Notes under the pieces: model-generated
Seen by the model: the letters and a program-made list of their open reading frames with translations, nothing else
Told to the model about the DNA's origin: nothing
Databases searched by the model: none
Program-made: the position numbers and the translations under genes
Source of the DNA: Limnohabitans sp. Jir72
GTDB lineage: Bacteria; Pseudomonadota; Gammaproteobacteria; Burkholderiales; Burkholderiaceae_C
Assembly: GCF_003063575.1 (NCBI RefSeq)
Contig: NZ_NESC01000003.1
Coordinates: 62,001-126,000 of the forward strand
Reading direction: 5' to 3'
Length of the DNA stretch: 64,000 nt
Part shown: piece by piece, positions 9,102-17,951 of the stretch
How positions within the stretch are numbered: position 1 is the first letter of the stretch
Layout: the number at the start of each line of letters is the position of its first letter

Positions 9102-10445
9102 ATGTCCAACACCCCCACACCACAACGCCCCAACATCATCTTTATCGTCGCCGACGACCTCGGCTTTGCAGACCTCGGCTGCTACGGCGGCCGCGACGCC
9201 AAGTTCGGCAAGGTCTCGCCTGTTCTGGATCAGTTGGCAGCCAACGGCCTCAAGTTCACACAGGGCTACTCCAACTCGCCCGTGTGCTCGCCCACCCGCT
9301 TTGCGCTCATGACAGCCCGCTACCAGTACCGCCTGCGCGGCGGTGCCGACGAGCCCATCAACAGCCGCAGCCGGGGCAGCGCCGTGCTGGGCCTGCCGCC
9401 CGAACACCCCACAGTGCCGTCCCTGCTCAAGGCCAGCGGCTACCGCACCGCCTTGATCGGCAAGTGGCACCTGGGCTACCCACCGCACTTCAGTCCGCTC
9501 AAGTCGGGTTACGAAGAATTTTTTGGCCCCATGTCGGGCGGGGTGGACTACTTCACGCATTGCGCCTCCAACGGTGCGCACGACCTGTTCACCGGCGAAG
9601 AAGAAACCCCCGAAGACGGCTACCTGACCGACATGCTGTCCAAGCGTGCGGTCGATTATGTTGAACGCATGGCCCCAGGCGCCGCACAGGGCACGCCCTT
9701 CTTTTTGAGCCTGCACTACACCGCGCCGCATTGGCCCTGGGAAACCCGAGAAGACCATGCGTTGGCAGCTGAAGTGAAAGACAACATCTTTCACCTGCAC
9801 GGCGGCAACATCCACACCTACCACCGCATGATCCACCACATGGACGAAGGCATTGGTTGGGTGGTGGATGCGCTCAAAAAAACCGGGCAGCTCGACAACA
9901 CCCTGATCGTCTTCACCAGCGACAACGGCGGCGAGCGCTTTTCTGACAACTGGCCTCTGGTGGGTGGCAAGATGGACCTGACCGAAGGCGGCATCCGCGT
10001 GCCGTGGATCGCGCACTGGCCAGCCGTCATCGCGCCCGGCAGCACCTCAGCGCAGCACTGCATGACCATGGACTGGTCAGCCACACTGGTCGAGTTGGCA
10101 GGTGCCAAGGCCCAAGACGACTTGCCGTTTGACGGCGTGTCTTTGGCTCCCGTGCTGCGCGACGCCAAACACCAATTTGACCGCCCCCTGTACTGGCGCA
10201 TGAACCACCGGGGCCAGCGCGCCTTGCGCATGGGCGACTACAAATACCTGCGGGTGGATGGCAACGATTACCTGTTCAACATCCCAGCCGACGAACGCGA
10301 ACGCGCCAACCTGGGCGGGCGCCAGCCCGAGCGCCTGCAAGCCATGCGGGCCGCCTGGGAAGCCTGGGACGCCACCGTGCCTGCCATTCCCGAAGACGCC
10401 ACCGTCAGCCTGGGCTACTCGGTCAAGGACATGCCGCAGCGCTGA
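9102..10445 (+). CDS. Sulfatase (arylsulfatase family)
   Basis: The active-site signature CSPTR is at residues 62-66; its cysteine would be converted to formylglycine. Metal ligands are visible in IVADDLG (Asp18, Asp19) and FTSDNGGE (Asp274, Asn275). GKWHLG carries the conserved lysine and histidine. The enzyme hydrolyses a sulfate ester; the substrate is not evident. There is no signal peptide, so it should act in the cytoplasm, unlike many secreted arylsulfatases. It sits between a Bug receptor (4-base gap) and a SulP anion transporter (23-base gap) on the same strand, which suggests import of a sulfated compound and handling of released sulfate. Confidence 0.88.
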   Translation: MSNTPTPQRPNIIFIVADDLGFADLGCYGGRDAKFGKVSPVLDQLAANGLKFTQGYSNSPVCSPTRFALMTARYQYRLRGGADEPINSRSRGSAVLGLPPEHPTVPSLLKASGYRTALIGKWHLGYPPHFSPLKSGYEEFFGPMSGGVDYFTHCASNGAHDLFTGEEETPEDGYLTDMLSKRAVDYVERMAPGAAQGTPFFLSLHYTAPHWPWETREDHALAAEVKDNIFHLHGGNIHTYHRMIHHMDEGIGWVVDALKKTGQLDNTLIVFTSDNGGERFSDNWPLVGGKMDLTEGGIRVPWIAHWPAVIAPGSTSAQHCMTMDWSATLVELAGAKAQDDLPFDGVSLAPVLRDAKHQFDRPLYWRMNHRGQRALRMGDYKYLRVDGNDYLFNIPADERERANLGGRQPERLQAMRAAWEAWDATVPAIPEDATVSLGYSVKDMPQR

Positions 10446-10468
10446 GGCGCAGGCGGCTAAGATCAAAC

Positions 10469-12154
10469 ATGGCTTCAATCCAACGCTTTCTGACCTTTCG
10501 CCAATGGCCGCGCTTGAGCGCTGATCTGGCACGCACCGAAGTGCTGGCTGGCCTGACGGTCGCGCTGGTGATGGTGCCCCAGGCGGTGGCCTATGCGGGC
10601 TTGGCGGGCATGCCCTTGGTCACCGGGCTCTACACCTGCCTGGTGCCCGCTTTGCTGGCCGCTTTGCTGGGCAGTGCCAACCGCTTGTCGGTCGGCCCTG
10701 CTGCGCTGACCTGCGTGCTGATTGGCGCATCGCTCACAGGCATGGCCGAGGCAGGCTCGCCTGAATGGGTCTCACTGGCCGTGTGGTTGTCATTGTTGTC
10801 GGGCGGTATCCAGCTGCTGCTGGGTCTGGGCAAGTATGGCTGGCTCATCAACCTGGTCAGCTCCCCGGTGATGATGGGCTTCACGCAAGCGGCGTCCTTG
10901 CTGATCATGGCTTCGCAAGTGCCTGCCCTTCTGGGCGTGAAAGCTTGGAGCTGGGACGTGCAGACCTGGGCTGCTTGGATGACCGGATGGCCGGCCTGGT
11001 TTGGCTTGGTGAGCCTGGTGGTGCTGCTCTTGATGCGCAAATTCAAGCCACGCTGGCCCAGCGTGATGCTGGTGATGGCCTGCGCCTCGGCCCTCGGCTA
11101 TGCCAGCGGATATGAACAACACGGCACCGTGGTCGGCCTGCTGCCCGCTGGGTTGCCCGACTTTTACTGGCCACACTGGCCTGGCCTGGACATGCTCAAC
11201 CAGCTGTGGGTGCCCGCCATGGTGATCGCCTTGGTGAGCTTTCTGGAGACCGCATCGAGCGCCCGCATCGAATGCCAGCGCGATGGCAAACGCTGGGACG
11301 ACAGCACCGAGTTGTTTGCACAAGGCCTGGCCAAACTGGCCTCAGCTTTTTCGGGCAGTTTCCCGACCAGCACCTCGTTTTCACGCTCGGCCCTGATGTT
11401 GTACGCAGGCGCCCGGTCAGGCTGGGCTTTGGTGGCCTCCATCGGTTTCGTCCTTTTGGCCTTGCTCTTGCTCATGCCCGCACTGCAATACGTACCGCGC
11501 TCGGTCATGGCGGCGGCCGTGATCGTCGCCGTACTCAATCTGTTCCAACCCCGGCAGTTCCTCAAACTCTGGCGCATTGACCGGGTCGAAACCATGACGG
11601 CGGCTGTGACTTTTGCGATCACCCTGGCCACGGCACCGCGCATCTATTGGGGCGTGATGGCGGGCGTGCTGGTGGGCCTGAGCCACTTCTTGCACACACG
11701 GCTGCACCCCCGCATCATCGAAGTGGGCCTGCACCCGGATGGCAGCTTGCGTGACCGGCACCTGTGGAAACTCCCGCCCCTGGCGCCTCAGCTGTATGCC
11801 TTGCGCATGGACGCCGAGCTGGACTTTGCCGCCGCCAGCGGCTTTGAACGCGCCATCACCGAACACCTGGCCTTGCACCCCGATGTGCAACACGTGTGCC
11901 TGTTTGCACAACCCATCAACCGGGTCGATGCCACCGGCGTGGAAACCTTTGGTCAACTGCAAAGACAATTGTCGAGTCGGGGCATCACGCTGCACATCAG
12001 CGGCATCAAACTGCCGGTGGAGACCGCCCTCAAACGGGCGGGCGAATTGCCCCAAAGCCCACTGCTCAAGATGTACCGCACCGATGCCGATGCGCTGCAC
12101 GCCCTGCGCCAACTGGCGCCACTGCCCGACGACATGGCCGCCGCGGCGATTTGA
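10469..12154 (+). CDS. SulP family inorganic anion transporter with STAS domain
   Basis: This is a multi-spanning membrane transporter of sulfate, bicarbonate or a related anion. The family entry motif is near the N terminus (VALVMVPQAVAYAGLAGMP). About ten hydrophobic segments follow to roughly residue 400, including FPTSTSFSRSALMLYAGAR. A cytoplasmic STAS domain occupies about residues 440-550 (LDFAAASGFERAI, RVDATGVETFGQL). The length of 561 residues is typical. It directly follows the sulfatase, which favours sulfate as cargo, but SulP proteins of this group also carry bicarbonate. Confidence 0.9.
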   Translation: MASIQRFLTFRQWPRLSADLARTEVLAGLTVALVMVPQAVAYAGLAGMPLVTGLYTCLVPALLAALLGSANRLSVGPAALTCVLIGASLTGMAEAGSPEWVSLAVWLSLLSGGIQLLLGLGKYGWLINLVSSPVMMGFTQAASLLIMASQVPALLGVKAWSWDVQTWAAWMTGWPAWFGLVSLVVLLLMRKFKPRWPSVMLVMACASALGYASGYEQHGTVVGLLPAGLPDFYWPHWPGLDMLNQLWVPAMVIALVSFLETASSARIECQRDGKRWDDSTELFAQGLAKLASAFSGSFPTSTSFSRSALMLYAGARSGWALVASIGFVLLALLLLMPALQYVPRSVMAAAVIVAVLNLFQPRQFLKLWRIDRVETMTAAVTFAITLATAPRIYWGVMAGVLVGLSHFLHTRLHPRIIEVGLHPDGSLRDRHLWKLPPLAPQLYALRMDAELDFAAASGFERAITEHLALHPDVQHVCLFAQPINRVDATGVETFGQLQRQLSSRGITLHISGIKLPVETALKRAGELPQSPLLKMYRTDADALHALRQLAPLPDDMAAAAI

Positions 12155-12166
12155 AGCGCAACGACG

Positions 12167-13150
12167 TCAATCGATGGTCACGCCACCGTTTTTGATGACC
12201 TGACGCCAACGCTCGGTGTCTTCCTTCATCCATTGCGCCATCTCTTCGGGCGTATTGCCCACAGGCTCGGCACCCACCTCGGCAAAACGGCGCACCATCT
12301 CGGGGGTGCGCAAAATGTCGCTGATCAAGCTGGACAAACGGTGTGCAATGGCCATGGGTGTTTTGGGCGGTGCCACCAAGGCAAACCAGGCCACCGCCAC
12401 CACGCCGGGAACAATTTCCTGCAAGGCAGGCGTCTGCGGCATGCTGGGGATGCGCTTGGCGCTGGTGACGGCCAGAACCTTGAGCTTGCCACTGCGCAAA
12501 TGGGCAGAGGCTTGCGCCACATTGCCGAACATCACATTCACATGCCCGGCCAGCAAATCGGCCATGGCTGGCGCATCGCCTTTGTAGGGCACATGGACCA
12601 GCTTGGTGCCGGTTTTTTGCTTGAACAACTCGGCCGTCAGGTGCGCAGTGGAGCCGTTGCCCTGCGAGGCATAGCTGAGCTTGTCCGGGTTGGCCTTGGC
12701 ATAAGCGATCAACTCTTGAACCGAATTGGCGGGCACCGAGGGGTGCACCATCAAAGCATTGGGCACCAAAGAGAACACGGTGATCGGCACGAACTTGGCC
12801 GGGTCGTAATTGAGCTTGGGGTACAAGCTCACGTTGATCGACAAGGGCGGCGGTGGCGCGGCCATCAAGGTGTAGCCATCGGGCTCGGCATTGAAGAGCA
12901 TTTCGGCTGCGATGTTGCCTGCTGCGCCCGGTTTGTTTTCAATCACGATCGTTTGCCCCAGCTTGCTGGACAGGGCTTCCGAGACCAGTCGGGGGAACAA
13001 ATCAGCGCTGCCGCCTGCAGGGTTGGGCACCAAAATCTTGATGGTTTTTTGCGGCCAGGCCGCAGGGCTTTGCGCCCCCGCCGTAGCGACCCACGCAGGC
13101 AGACTCAGCGCCAAAGAAGCACTTAGAAATTCACGGCGGCGGTGTGTCAT
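12167..13150 (-). CDS. Bug/TctC-family binding protein linked to a dioxygenase
   Basis: This periplasmic solute receptor starts with a leader containing two arginines (THRRREFLSASLALSLPAW), so export by the Tat route is possible. The mature part has KTIKILVPNPAGGSADLF, the VIENKPGAAGNIAAEML pocket motif and LVHVPYKGDAPAMADLLAG, all standard for the family. It is 327 residues long. It is the third gene of a leftward operon after the alpha and beta subunits of a ring-hydroxylating dioxygenase, only 17 bases downstream. The natural reading is that it captures the aromatic acid that the dioxygenase attacks, as Bug proteins do for phthalate-type compounds. Confidence 0.9.
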   Translation of the reverse strand: MTHRRREFLSASLALSLPAWVATAGAQSPAAWPQKTIKILVPNPAGGSADLFPRLVSEALSSKLGQTIVIENKPGAAGNIAAEMLFNAEPDGYTLMAAPPPPLSINVSLYPKLNYDPAKFVPITVFSLVPNALMVHPSVPANSVQELIAYAKANPDKLSYASQGNGSTAHLTAELFKQKTGTKLVHVPYKGDAPAMADLLAGHVNVMFGNVAQASAHLRSGKLKVLAVTSAKRIPSMPQTPALQEIVPGVVAVAWFALVAPPKTPMAIAHRLSSLISDILRTPEMVRRFAEVGAEPVGNTPEEMAQWMKEDTERWRQVIKNGGVTID

Positions 13151-13167
13151 GGCACGCTTTCAGGGAT

Positions 13168-13650
13168 TCAAAGGGGAATGACCAACAAGGTCTCGATGAT
13201 GCGCGAGTCGTACAAGAACAAGCGCCGCTTGAAGCGCGGCCCCTCGGACGTGATGACGACCTCGTCCCGACATTGGCCGGTCGAAAAAATGGCCATGTCC
13301 CCATCCAACGACATGGTGCGCACCACCAAATAATTGGATCGCACCAGCAGCGCGCCATCGGCCTCGCCCACGATTTGCACACCGGACAGGATGTGCCGGT
13401 AATGGTGCGGCTCGTAAATATTGGCCACGCGCATGGACTTGATGCGGTCACGCAGTTGCGCAGCACTGCGGGCGTCGATGATGGCCATCGGCAAACCACG
13501 GTCGTGGTTGAACCGTGACTGCACGGTGTAGCGGCCATCGGGCAGTAGCAACTCAGAAATGGCCTCAACCCGGTCCTCGTCGATGGCGCGGGCCCATTCG
13601 TAAATCAGGTTTTCAACCGCCCGGTGATGTTGATCGTGTTGCGCGCTCAT
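13168..13650 (-). CDS. Aromatic-ring-hydroxylating dioxygenase, beta subunit
   Basis: This small subunit has an NTF2-like fold and packs in an alpha3beta3 hexamer. The 160 residues include ENLIYEWARAIDEDRVEAIS near the N terminus and YEPHHYRHILSGVQIVGE and FLYDSRIIETLLVIPL at the C terminus, as in the benzoate/anthranilate/salicylate branch. It mainly stabilises the alpha subunit and carries no cofactor. Its start overlaps the alpha subunit stop by 4 bases (ATGA), a sign of translational coupling. Confidence 0.9.
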   Translation of the reverse strand: MSAQHDQHHRAVENLIYEWARAIDEDRVEAISELLLPDGRYTVQSRFNHDRGLPMAIIDARSAAQLRDRIKSMRVANIYEPHHYRHILSGVQIVGEADGALLVRSNYLVVRTMSLDGDMAIFSTGQCRDEVVITSEGPRFKRRLFLYDSRIIETLLVIPL

Positions 13651-14951
13651 GCCAAATCCATGTCTGATCGGTAGTTGTGCCAGAAGTTGCGAATCGCACG
13701 CTCCGAGAGTTTGCTGGTGCCACCGCTTTCCAGGGTTTTGCCGCCCATCTCGATGAAGCTTTCACCGCTTTGCCCATCGGCCATGGCTTTTTGCATCATC
13801 TCGCAAACGGCCGCGTCTTCTACCGAAATCATGCCGGCCGATCCGGCCAGATTGGCCTGCACCAAGCGGCTTTGCGTGGTGGCCTCATCGTCGTCGGCGA
13901 AACCAAAATAAGTCCACACCAGGTCCGACTCGCCCACCCCGCGCGGAATGAGTTGGCGTGTCGCCAGACTGTTGGCAATTTGGTGCAGCACAAAGCTGGG
14001 GTAGGTCGTGAGGATCTGCACGCTGACCCCATCGCCGAACTCATCGCGCCACTTCAAGATGCTGGGGTCTTCCAGCTTCATGTCGTCGTTGACGGAACGC
14101 AAGGCGGCGCTGGTCTTGTCAAAGTCTTCTGACTTTTTCTCGGTGCCGGCCTTGGTGTAGAAATAGACATGCCGGCCGTTTTGGTCGAGTGTCATGCCCG
14201 ACTCTTGAGACTGGCGCGACAAGCCAAAGGTGCCGTAAAAAGTGTGCAGGATGTTGGCGTGGTAAGAGTCCCGAGGGTTCTCGTGGTACGTCTTCCAGTT
14301 GGCATGGATGCGCTGGGTGTCGTAGCCCAGCACCTTCAGGGGCTTGTGCAGCACACGGCGAATGCCTGCGGCCACATCACCAAGCCAAGCTTCGAGAGGT
14401 TCAACTTCATGAGAGAAGGTGGCAAAGACCAGACCGCAAATCGTGGCCACGCGCAATTTTTGCAGGCCATGCTCAGACAGTTGAAAGTCTTTGGGCAATC
14501 CGCCCTCACCGCGCAAACCGTGGCTGAAAGCCGCATGCGTGAGGTCGCCCTTGAGGTTGTAATTCCAGGCGTGGTAGACGCAGTACAGCTTCTTGGCCTG
14601 CCCAAACGCATCGCGGCACAGCATATTGCCCCGGTGCGCGCAGCGGTTGACCACCGCATGCAGTGAGCCGTCTTCGGCCCGGGTCAGCACCACGGATTGG
14701 TCGCCGATGTAGGTGGTTTTGAAACTGCCCACCTCCGGCACCTCGGACTCCAAGCCCAGATAGTTCCAGGTCTTGCCCCGGAAAATCTTGACTTGCTCTT
14801 GGGCGTAAATGTCCGGGTCGGTGTAGGCCCAATAAGGGGCTCTGGTGTAGCCCTCGGCCGGCCATGGACGGGCCGTCTTTTCTCGCGAGCTGGTGGGGCC
14901 GCGCACCACGGCCTCGTGGCTGGCTTGGGCAGGGGTGTTCATGTCGGTCAA
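13647..14951 (-). CDS. Rieske aromatic-ring-hydroxylating dioxygenase, alpha subunit
   Basis: This catalytic subunit inserts oxygen into an aromatic ring, using electrons from a separate reductase. The Rieske [2Fe-2S] ligands are in NRCAHRGN and YCVYHAWNY (Cys-X-His, then Cys-X2-His). The mononuclear iron site is in NPRDSYHANILHTFYG, with two histidines. The 434 residues and overall style resemble anthranilate, salicylate 5-hydroxylase or halobenzoate types, but the ring substrate cannot be fixed. No ferredoxin or reductase gene is adjacent, so electrons must come from elsewhere. It is the first gene of the alpha-beta-Bug operon. Confidence 0.93.
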   Translation of the reverse strand: MTDMNTPAQASHEAVVRGPTSSREKTARPWPAEGYTRAPYWAYTDPDIYAQEQVKIFRGKTWNYLGLESEVPEVGSFKTTYIGDQSVVLTRAEDGSLHAVVNRCAHRGNMLCRDAFGQAKKLYCVYHAWNYNLKGDLTHAAFSHGLRGEGGLPKDFQLSEHGLQKLRVATICGLVFATFSHEVEPLEAWLGDVAAGIRRVLHKPLKVLGYDTQRIHANWKTYHENPRDSYHANILHTFYGTFGLSRQSQESGMTLDQNGRHVYFYTKAGTEKKSEDFDKTSAALRSVNDDMKLEDPSILKWRDEFGDGVSVQILTTYPSFVLHQIANSLATRQLIPRGVGESDLVWTYFGFADDDEATTQSRLVQANLAGSAGMISVEDAAVCEMMQKAMADGQSGESFIEMGGKTLESGGTSKLSERAIRNFWHNYRSDMDLA

Positions 14952-15107
14952 GCTGGGCCTTCACGTTGAGAGAATATTCGGCCCAAACATAAGGCCAAGT
15001 CCTCAGTGCACTTGTCATGCAGATGACTGAGCCAGCTTGCGTGCACAGCCGCATTTTCCCAATGAGCCTACAGGCTTGCGCAGGCGCAGGCGCAGTAACT
15101 CAAAAGT

Positions 15108-15551
15108 TCAACTTGGAATCTCCGCCTCGACCAGCAGCGCCAGCAACGTCAAAGACTCTTGCCAACCCAGACAGCACATTTCCGGCGGGATCATCTCCGG
15201 GATGCCGGACTGCTCGATGTTCACCTCGGTGCCCACCAGCACGGGTTTGAAAGTCACCGTCGTGGTCATCTGCCCTGTCAAATTCGGGTCATCAAAGGTG
15301 TCGGTGTGGCTCAAGCGCTCGCCCGGGACCAGCTCCAAAAAAGTACCGCCAAAACTGTGCGACTGACCATTGCCCAGGTTGGTGAAGGACATGCGATAGC
15401 CCCCGCCCACACGCGCATCCATCTCGTGCACCCGACCGGTGAAGCCATGCGGGGGCAACCATTTGGCCATCGCATCGGGGTCGATGAACGCACGGAAGAT
15501 GCGATCAGCAGGGGCACGCAGGACGCGTTGAAAACGGACGGTGTGGGTCAT
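15108..15551 (-). CDS. SRPBCC family protein (AHSA1/polyketide-cyclase-like)
   Basis: A 147-residue START-like fold opens with VRFQRVLRAPADRIFRAFID, followed by the PHGFTGRVHEMDARVGGGYR strand pair and TTVTFKPVLVGTEVNIEQSG. These are typical of the AHSA1/DUF899-like ligand-binding proteins found across soil and water bacteria. The ligand and role are unknown. It stands alone: 29 bases separate it from the downstream racemase gene, and 156 bases without a visible gene lie upstream. Confidence 0.8.
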   Translation of the reverse strand: MTHTVRFQRVLRAPADRIFRAFIDPDAMAKWLPPHGFTGRVHEMDARVGGGYRMSFTNLGNGQSHSFGGTFLELVPGERLSHTDTFDDPNLTGQMTTTVTFKPVLVGTEVNIEQSGIPEMIPPEMCCLGWQESLTLLALLVEAEIPS

Positions 15552-15580
15552 GGGGAATCCTTCAAAACATCAAGCGAAGC

Positions 15581-16276
15581 TTAATCGGTCAAAGCCCAAT
15601 CAACAGCGGCTTGTGCATGCAAGGTGGTGGTGTCAAACAAAGGCACCGGACTGTCTTGGGCACCAATCAGCATACCGATTTCGGTACAGCCCAAGATGAT
15701 GGCCTGTGCGCCCTGCGCGACCAGCTCATGAATGACACGACGGTAAACATCGCGCGACGCGTCGCAAACATGGCCAAGGCACAGTTCTTCGTAAATGATG
15801 CGATTCACATCGGCGCGATCATCTGTGTTGGGCACCATCACTTCAAGGCCATGTGCGTCACGCAGACGTGATTTGTAAAAGTCCTGCTCCATTGTGAATC
15901 GGGTTCCCAGCAGCCCAACGCAGTGCAAGCCCTGAGTCACAATGGCCTCAGCCGTTGCGTCGGCGATATGAAGCAAAGGAACATCAACAGCCGCTTCAAT
16001 GGCTGGCGCGACCTTATGCATGGTGTTGGTGCACAACACCAAGGCTTGAGCGCCAGCTGTCTGCAAGGCCTGCGCGGCCTTGGCCAGCAAGCCCCCTGCG
16101 GCAGCCCAATCACCCGCCCGCTGCAGTTGCTCCATCTCTGCAAAATCCACGCTGTACAGAACAAGCCGCGCCGAGTGCAAACCACCCAAGCGCGCCTTCA
16201 CGCCTTCATTGATGAGCCTGTAGTACGGCATGGTTGACTCCCAACTCATACCGCCTAGCAAACCTATGGTTTTCAT
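15581..16276 (-). CDS. Aspartate/glutamate racemase family protein
   Basis: This is a two-domain, cofactor-independent racemase. It starts MKTIGLLGGMSWEST, and both catalytic cysteines are visible: LCTNTMHK in the first half and ILGCTEIG in the second. It should interconvert L and D forms of aspartate or glutamate, or a related acid. Starting at the ATG at 16276 gives 231 residues, the family norm. The frame is open further to 16315, but those residues do not fit the fold. It belongs to a row of leftward small-enzyme genes. Confidence 0.88.
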   Translation of the reverse strand: MKTIGLLGGMSWESTMPYYRLINEGVKARLGGLHSARLVLYSVDFAEMEQLQRAGDWAAAGGLLAKAAQALQTAGAQALVLCTNTMHKVAPAIEAAVDVPLLHIADATAEAIVTQGLHCVGLLGTRFTMEQDFYKSRLRDAHGLEVMVPNTDDRADVNRIIYEELCLGHVCDASRDVYRRVIHELVAQGAQAIILGCTEIGMLIGAQDSPVPLFDTTTLHAQAAVDWALTD

Positions 16277-16307
16277 GTGTAGTCCCTTTGGATGTCCGTG
16301 CTCAAGC

Positions 16308-16682
16308 TCAGTCAATCAAACTTCTCATTAATGGCCCCATGCTGAACGAGGCCGTTTGAATCAAACCATTTTCTACTTGGTACACACACACCAATTCAAT
16401 ACGCATGGCTTGACCCTCAATCGTTCGAGTGACATCTTCATGGTCAACGACCACGGAGCCAAAAACCTCTCGACGGATCAAACGAGCCTGAAGATGATCT
16501 TCTGTGAATCTGCTCTCTGTACGTGCGCGAATGGCTGTGTGACCCTCGGCAAGCAATGCACCTCCCAATTCGAACTGTTTGGCATCGGCTGCGTAGGTTG
16601 CCAACCAAGCATCCATGTTCTTGGAGTTGTAGGCCTCCAACTGTCTCTGAACCACGACTTCTGGCGATGTATGCAATGACAT
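16308..16682 (-). CDS. SnoaL/NTF2-like protein
   Basis: The 124-residue product has the cone-shaped NTF2 pattern: an N-terminal helix (VVQRQLEAYNSKNMDAWLAT), YAADAKQFELGG, and C-terminal strands (RIELVCVYQVENGLIQTASF). Such proteins are ligand-binding or small isomerase/hydrolase folds, and the function here cannot be told. The ATG at 16682 has a good GGGAGA ribosome site 6 bases upstream; an earlier ATG at 16694 is weaker. It precedes the racemase by 31 bases. Confidence 0.8.
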   Translation of the reverse strand: MSLHTSPEVVVQRQLEAYNSKNMDAWLATYAADAKQFELGGALLAEGHTAIRARTESRFTEDHLQARLIRREVFGSVVVDHEDVTRTIEGQAMRIELVCVYQVENGLIQTASFSMGPLMRSLID

Positions 16683-16733
16683 TTTTTCTCCCATTTATGA
16701 ATAAACACGCTCACTTTTGAGTTGTGCAGCCGC

Positions 16734-17186
16734 TCATGTCAAAGCCAAGTGATAGGTATAAAACTTTTGATCACGCCCCCAGCCCTCTGATTCGTACAAA
16801 GCTTGAGCAGACTGGTTATCCACTGCCGTGGTCAATGACAGACGAACTGCACCCAATTGTCTCGCGTGGACAGCTGCCGCATTCAACAGTGATTGCCCCA
16901 CCCCCAGACGTCTGGCCGTTGGGATCACGTACAAATCATTGAGCACAAACACCCGCGCCACCGATACCGATGAAAAACTGGGATAGAGCTGGGTAAACCC
17001 GAGCGCTTGGCCTTCAGACTCGGCCAGAAAAATGGTCGACTCGCCGTGTTCAAAACGCGCTTTCAAGAATGCCCTGGCTGCGGCCAAATCACTGGCTTGG
17101 CCGTAAAACTGACGATAGTAGTCGAACAGGTCTGCTAAAGCATCGAGGTCAGCAAGTACAGCTTGCCTGACATGACTCGCATTCAT
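16734..17186 (-). CDS. GNAT family N-acetyltransferase
   Basis: This is a 150-residue acetyl-CoA-dependent acetyltransferase. The GNAT core is visible as VFVLNDLYVIPTARRLGVGQ (beta 4 and the pyrophosphate-binding loop R-R-L-G-V-G), followed by LLNAAAVHARQLGAVRLSL and the tail LYESEGWGRDQKFYTYHLAL. The acceptor is unknown. Its start overlaps the end of the PPOX-fold gene by 4 bases, so the two are coupled. Confidence 0.88.
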   Translation of the reverse strand: MNASHVRQAVLADLDALADLFDYYRQFYGQASDLAAARAFLKARFEHGESTIFLAESEGQALGFTQLYPSFSSVSVARVFVLNDLYVIPTARRLGVGQSLLNAAAVHARQLGAVRLSLTTAVDNQSAQALYESEGWGRDQKFYTYHLALT

Positions 17187-17674
17187 CTCTCAACTCCTTT
17201 TTGTTGAACACCATACGCTCGAAGCGCGGCATCCACTTGTGACGACTCCGTGGTCTCGTCCGGGTAAAACCGGTAACTGGGTGCCACGATCGGTGCCACC
17301 GAGGTCACGCGAATGACCAACACGCTCTGAATGGTGAAGCGCTGCCCCACCATGGCCTGCAGCGGTACAGCCCAATCAGAAAATTCCGGATCGTTGGCAG
17401 GCACCTCACGGGCCACGCCCTTGAGCTTGAAGCCTTTTTGCACAAACACATCGACAAAGCTCAGACAAACCTGCGGCTGCCGCGCAATGTTTCGTGCCGT
17501 CACGGGCGAGGCAATGTTGGCGACCACAACATGCCGGTCATCGGCAATGGTCCAAACCTCTTTGGGCGAGACATTGGGTTGACCGTCTGTGTCAACCGTG
17601 GCCAGCCAGCACAGCACGCTGCGGCGTGCGCTGCCGCGCACTGCGGGGGTGAGCGGTCCTGAGAAATCACTCAT
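17183..17674 (-). CDS. Pyridoxamine 5'-phosphate oxidase-fold flavoprotein
   Basis: The split-barrel fold is indicated by VLCWLATVDTDGQPNVSPKE and HVVVANIASPVTARNIARQP, followed by VCLSFVDVFVQKGFKLKG. Relatives bind FMN or F420 and reduce small molecules, or are uncharacterised. The ATG at 17674 (MSDFSGPL) gives 163 residues. A longer open frame to 17749 overlaps the DUF4287 gene and is rejected. It is coupled to the downstream GNAT gene. Confidence 0.83.
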   Translation of the reverse strand: MSDFSGPLTPAVRGSARRSVLCWLATVDTDGQPNVSPKEVWTIADDRHVVVANIASPVTARNIARQPQVCLSFVDVFVQKGFKLKGVAREVPANDPEFSDWAVPLQAMVGQRFTIQSVLVIRVTSVAPIVAPSYRFYPDETTESSQVDAALRAYGVQQKGVER

Positions 17675-17687
17675 GATGAAATTGATT

Positions 17688-17894
17688 TCAGCGTGACTTG
17701 TGGAACGCCACCAGCGCATTGGCATGGCCGTGGCCCAGTTGGTGCTCACTCTTGAGCAAGGCTACTTGCTCCATGTGCTTCTTGTCCTTCATGCCGTCCA
17801 GAATGGCCAACCAATGCGCGATGGGCTGGCCATAGGTTTTCTCGATGGACGGGAAGTAAGACGCGGGGCCTTTGGGTTTGTCGACATTCGGCAT
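17688..17894 (-). CDS. DUF4287-domain protein
   Basis: This is a 68-residue protein with the DUF4287 signature SYFPSIEKTYGQPIAHWLAI, followed by a basic helix (KDKKHMEQVALLKSEHQLGHGHANALVAFHK). The family is a small helical domain of unknown function that often occurs next to SRPBCC or GNAT genes, as here. It lies 13 bases upstream of the PPOX-fold gene and probably starts the PPOX-GNAT transcript. Confidence 0.8.
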   Translation of the reverse strand: MPNVDKPKGPASYFPSIEKTYGQPIAHWLAILDGMKDKKHMEQVALLKSEHQLGHGHANALVAFHKSR

Positions 17895-17951
17895 GACAAC
17901 TCCTGTGAAAAGAAAGATTCAGACACCCGCAGGCGCGGGGTAAAGATCGGG

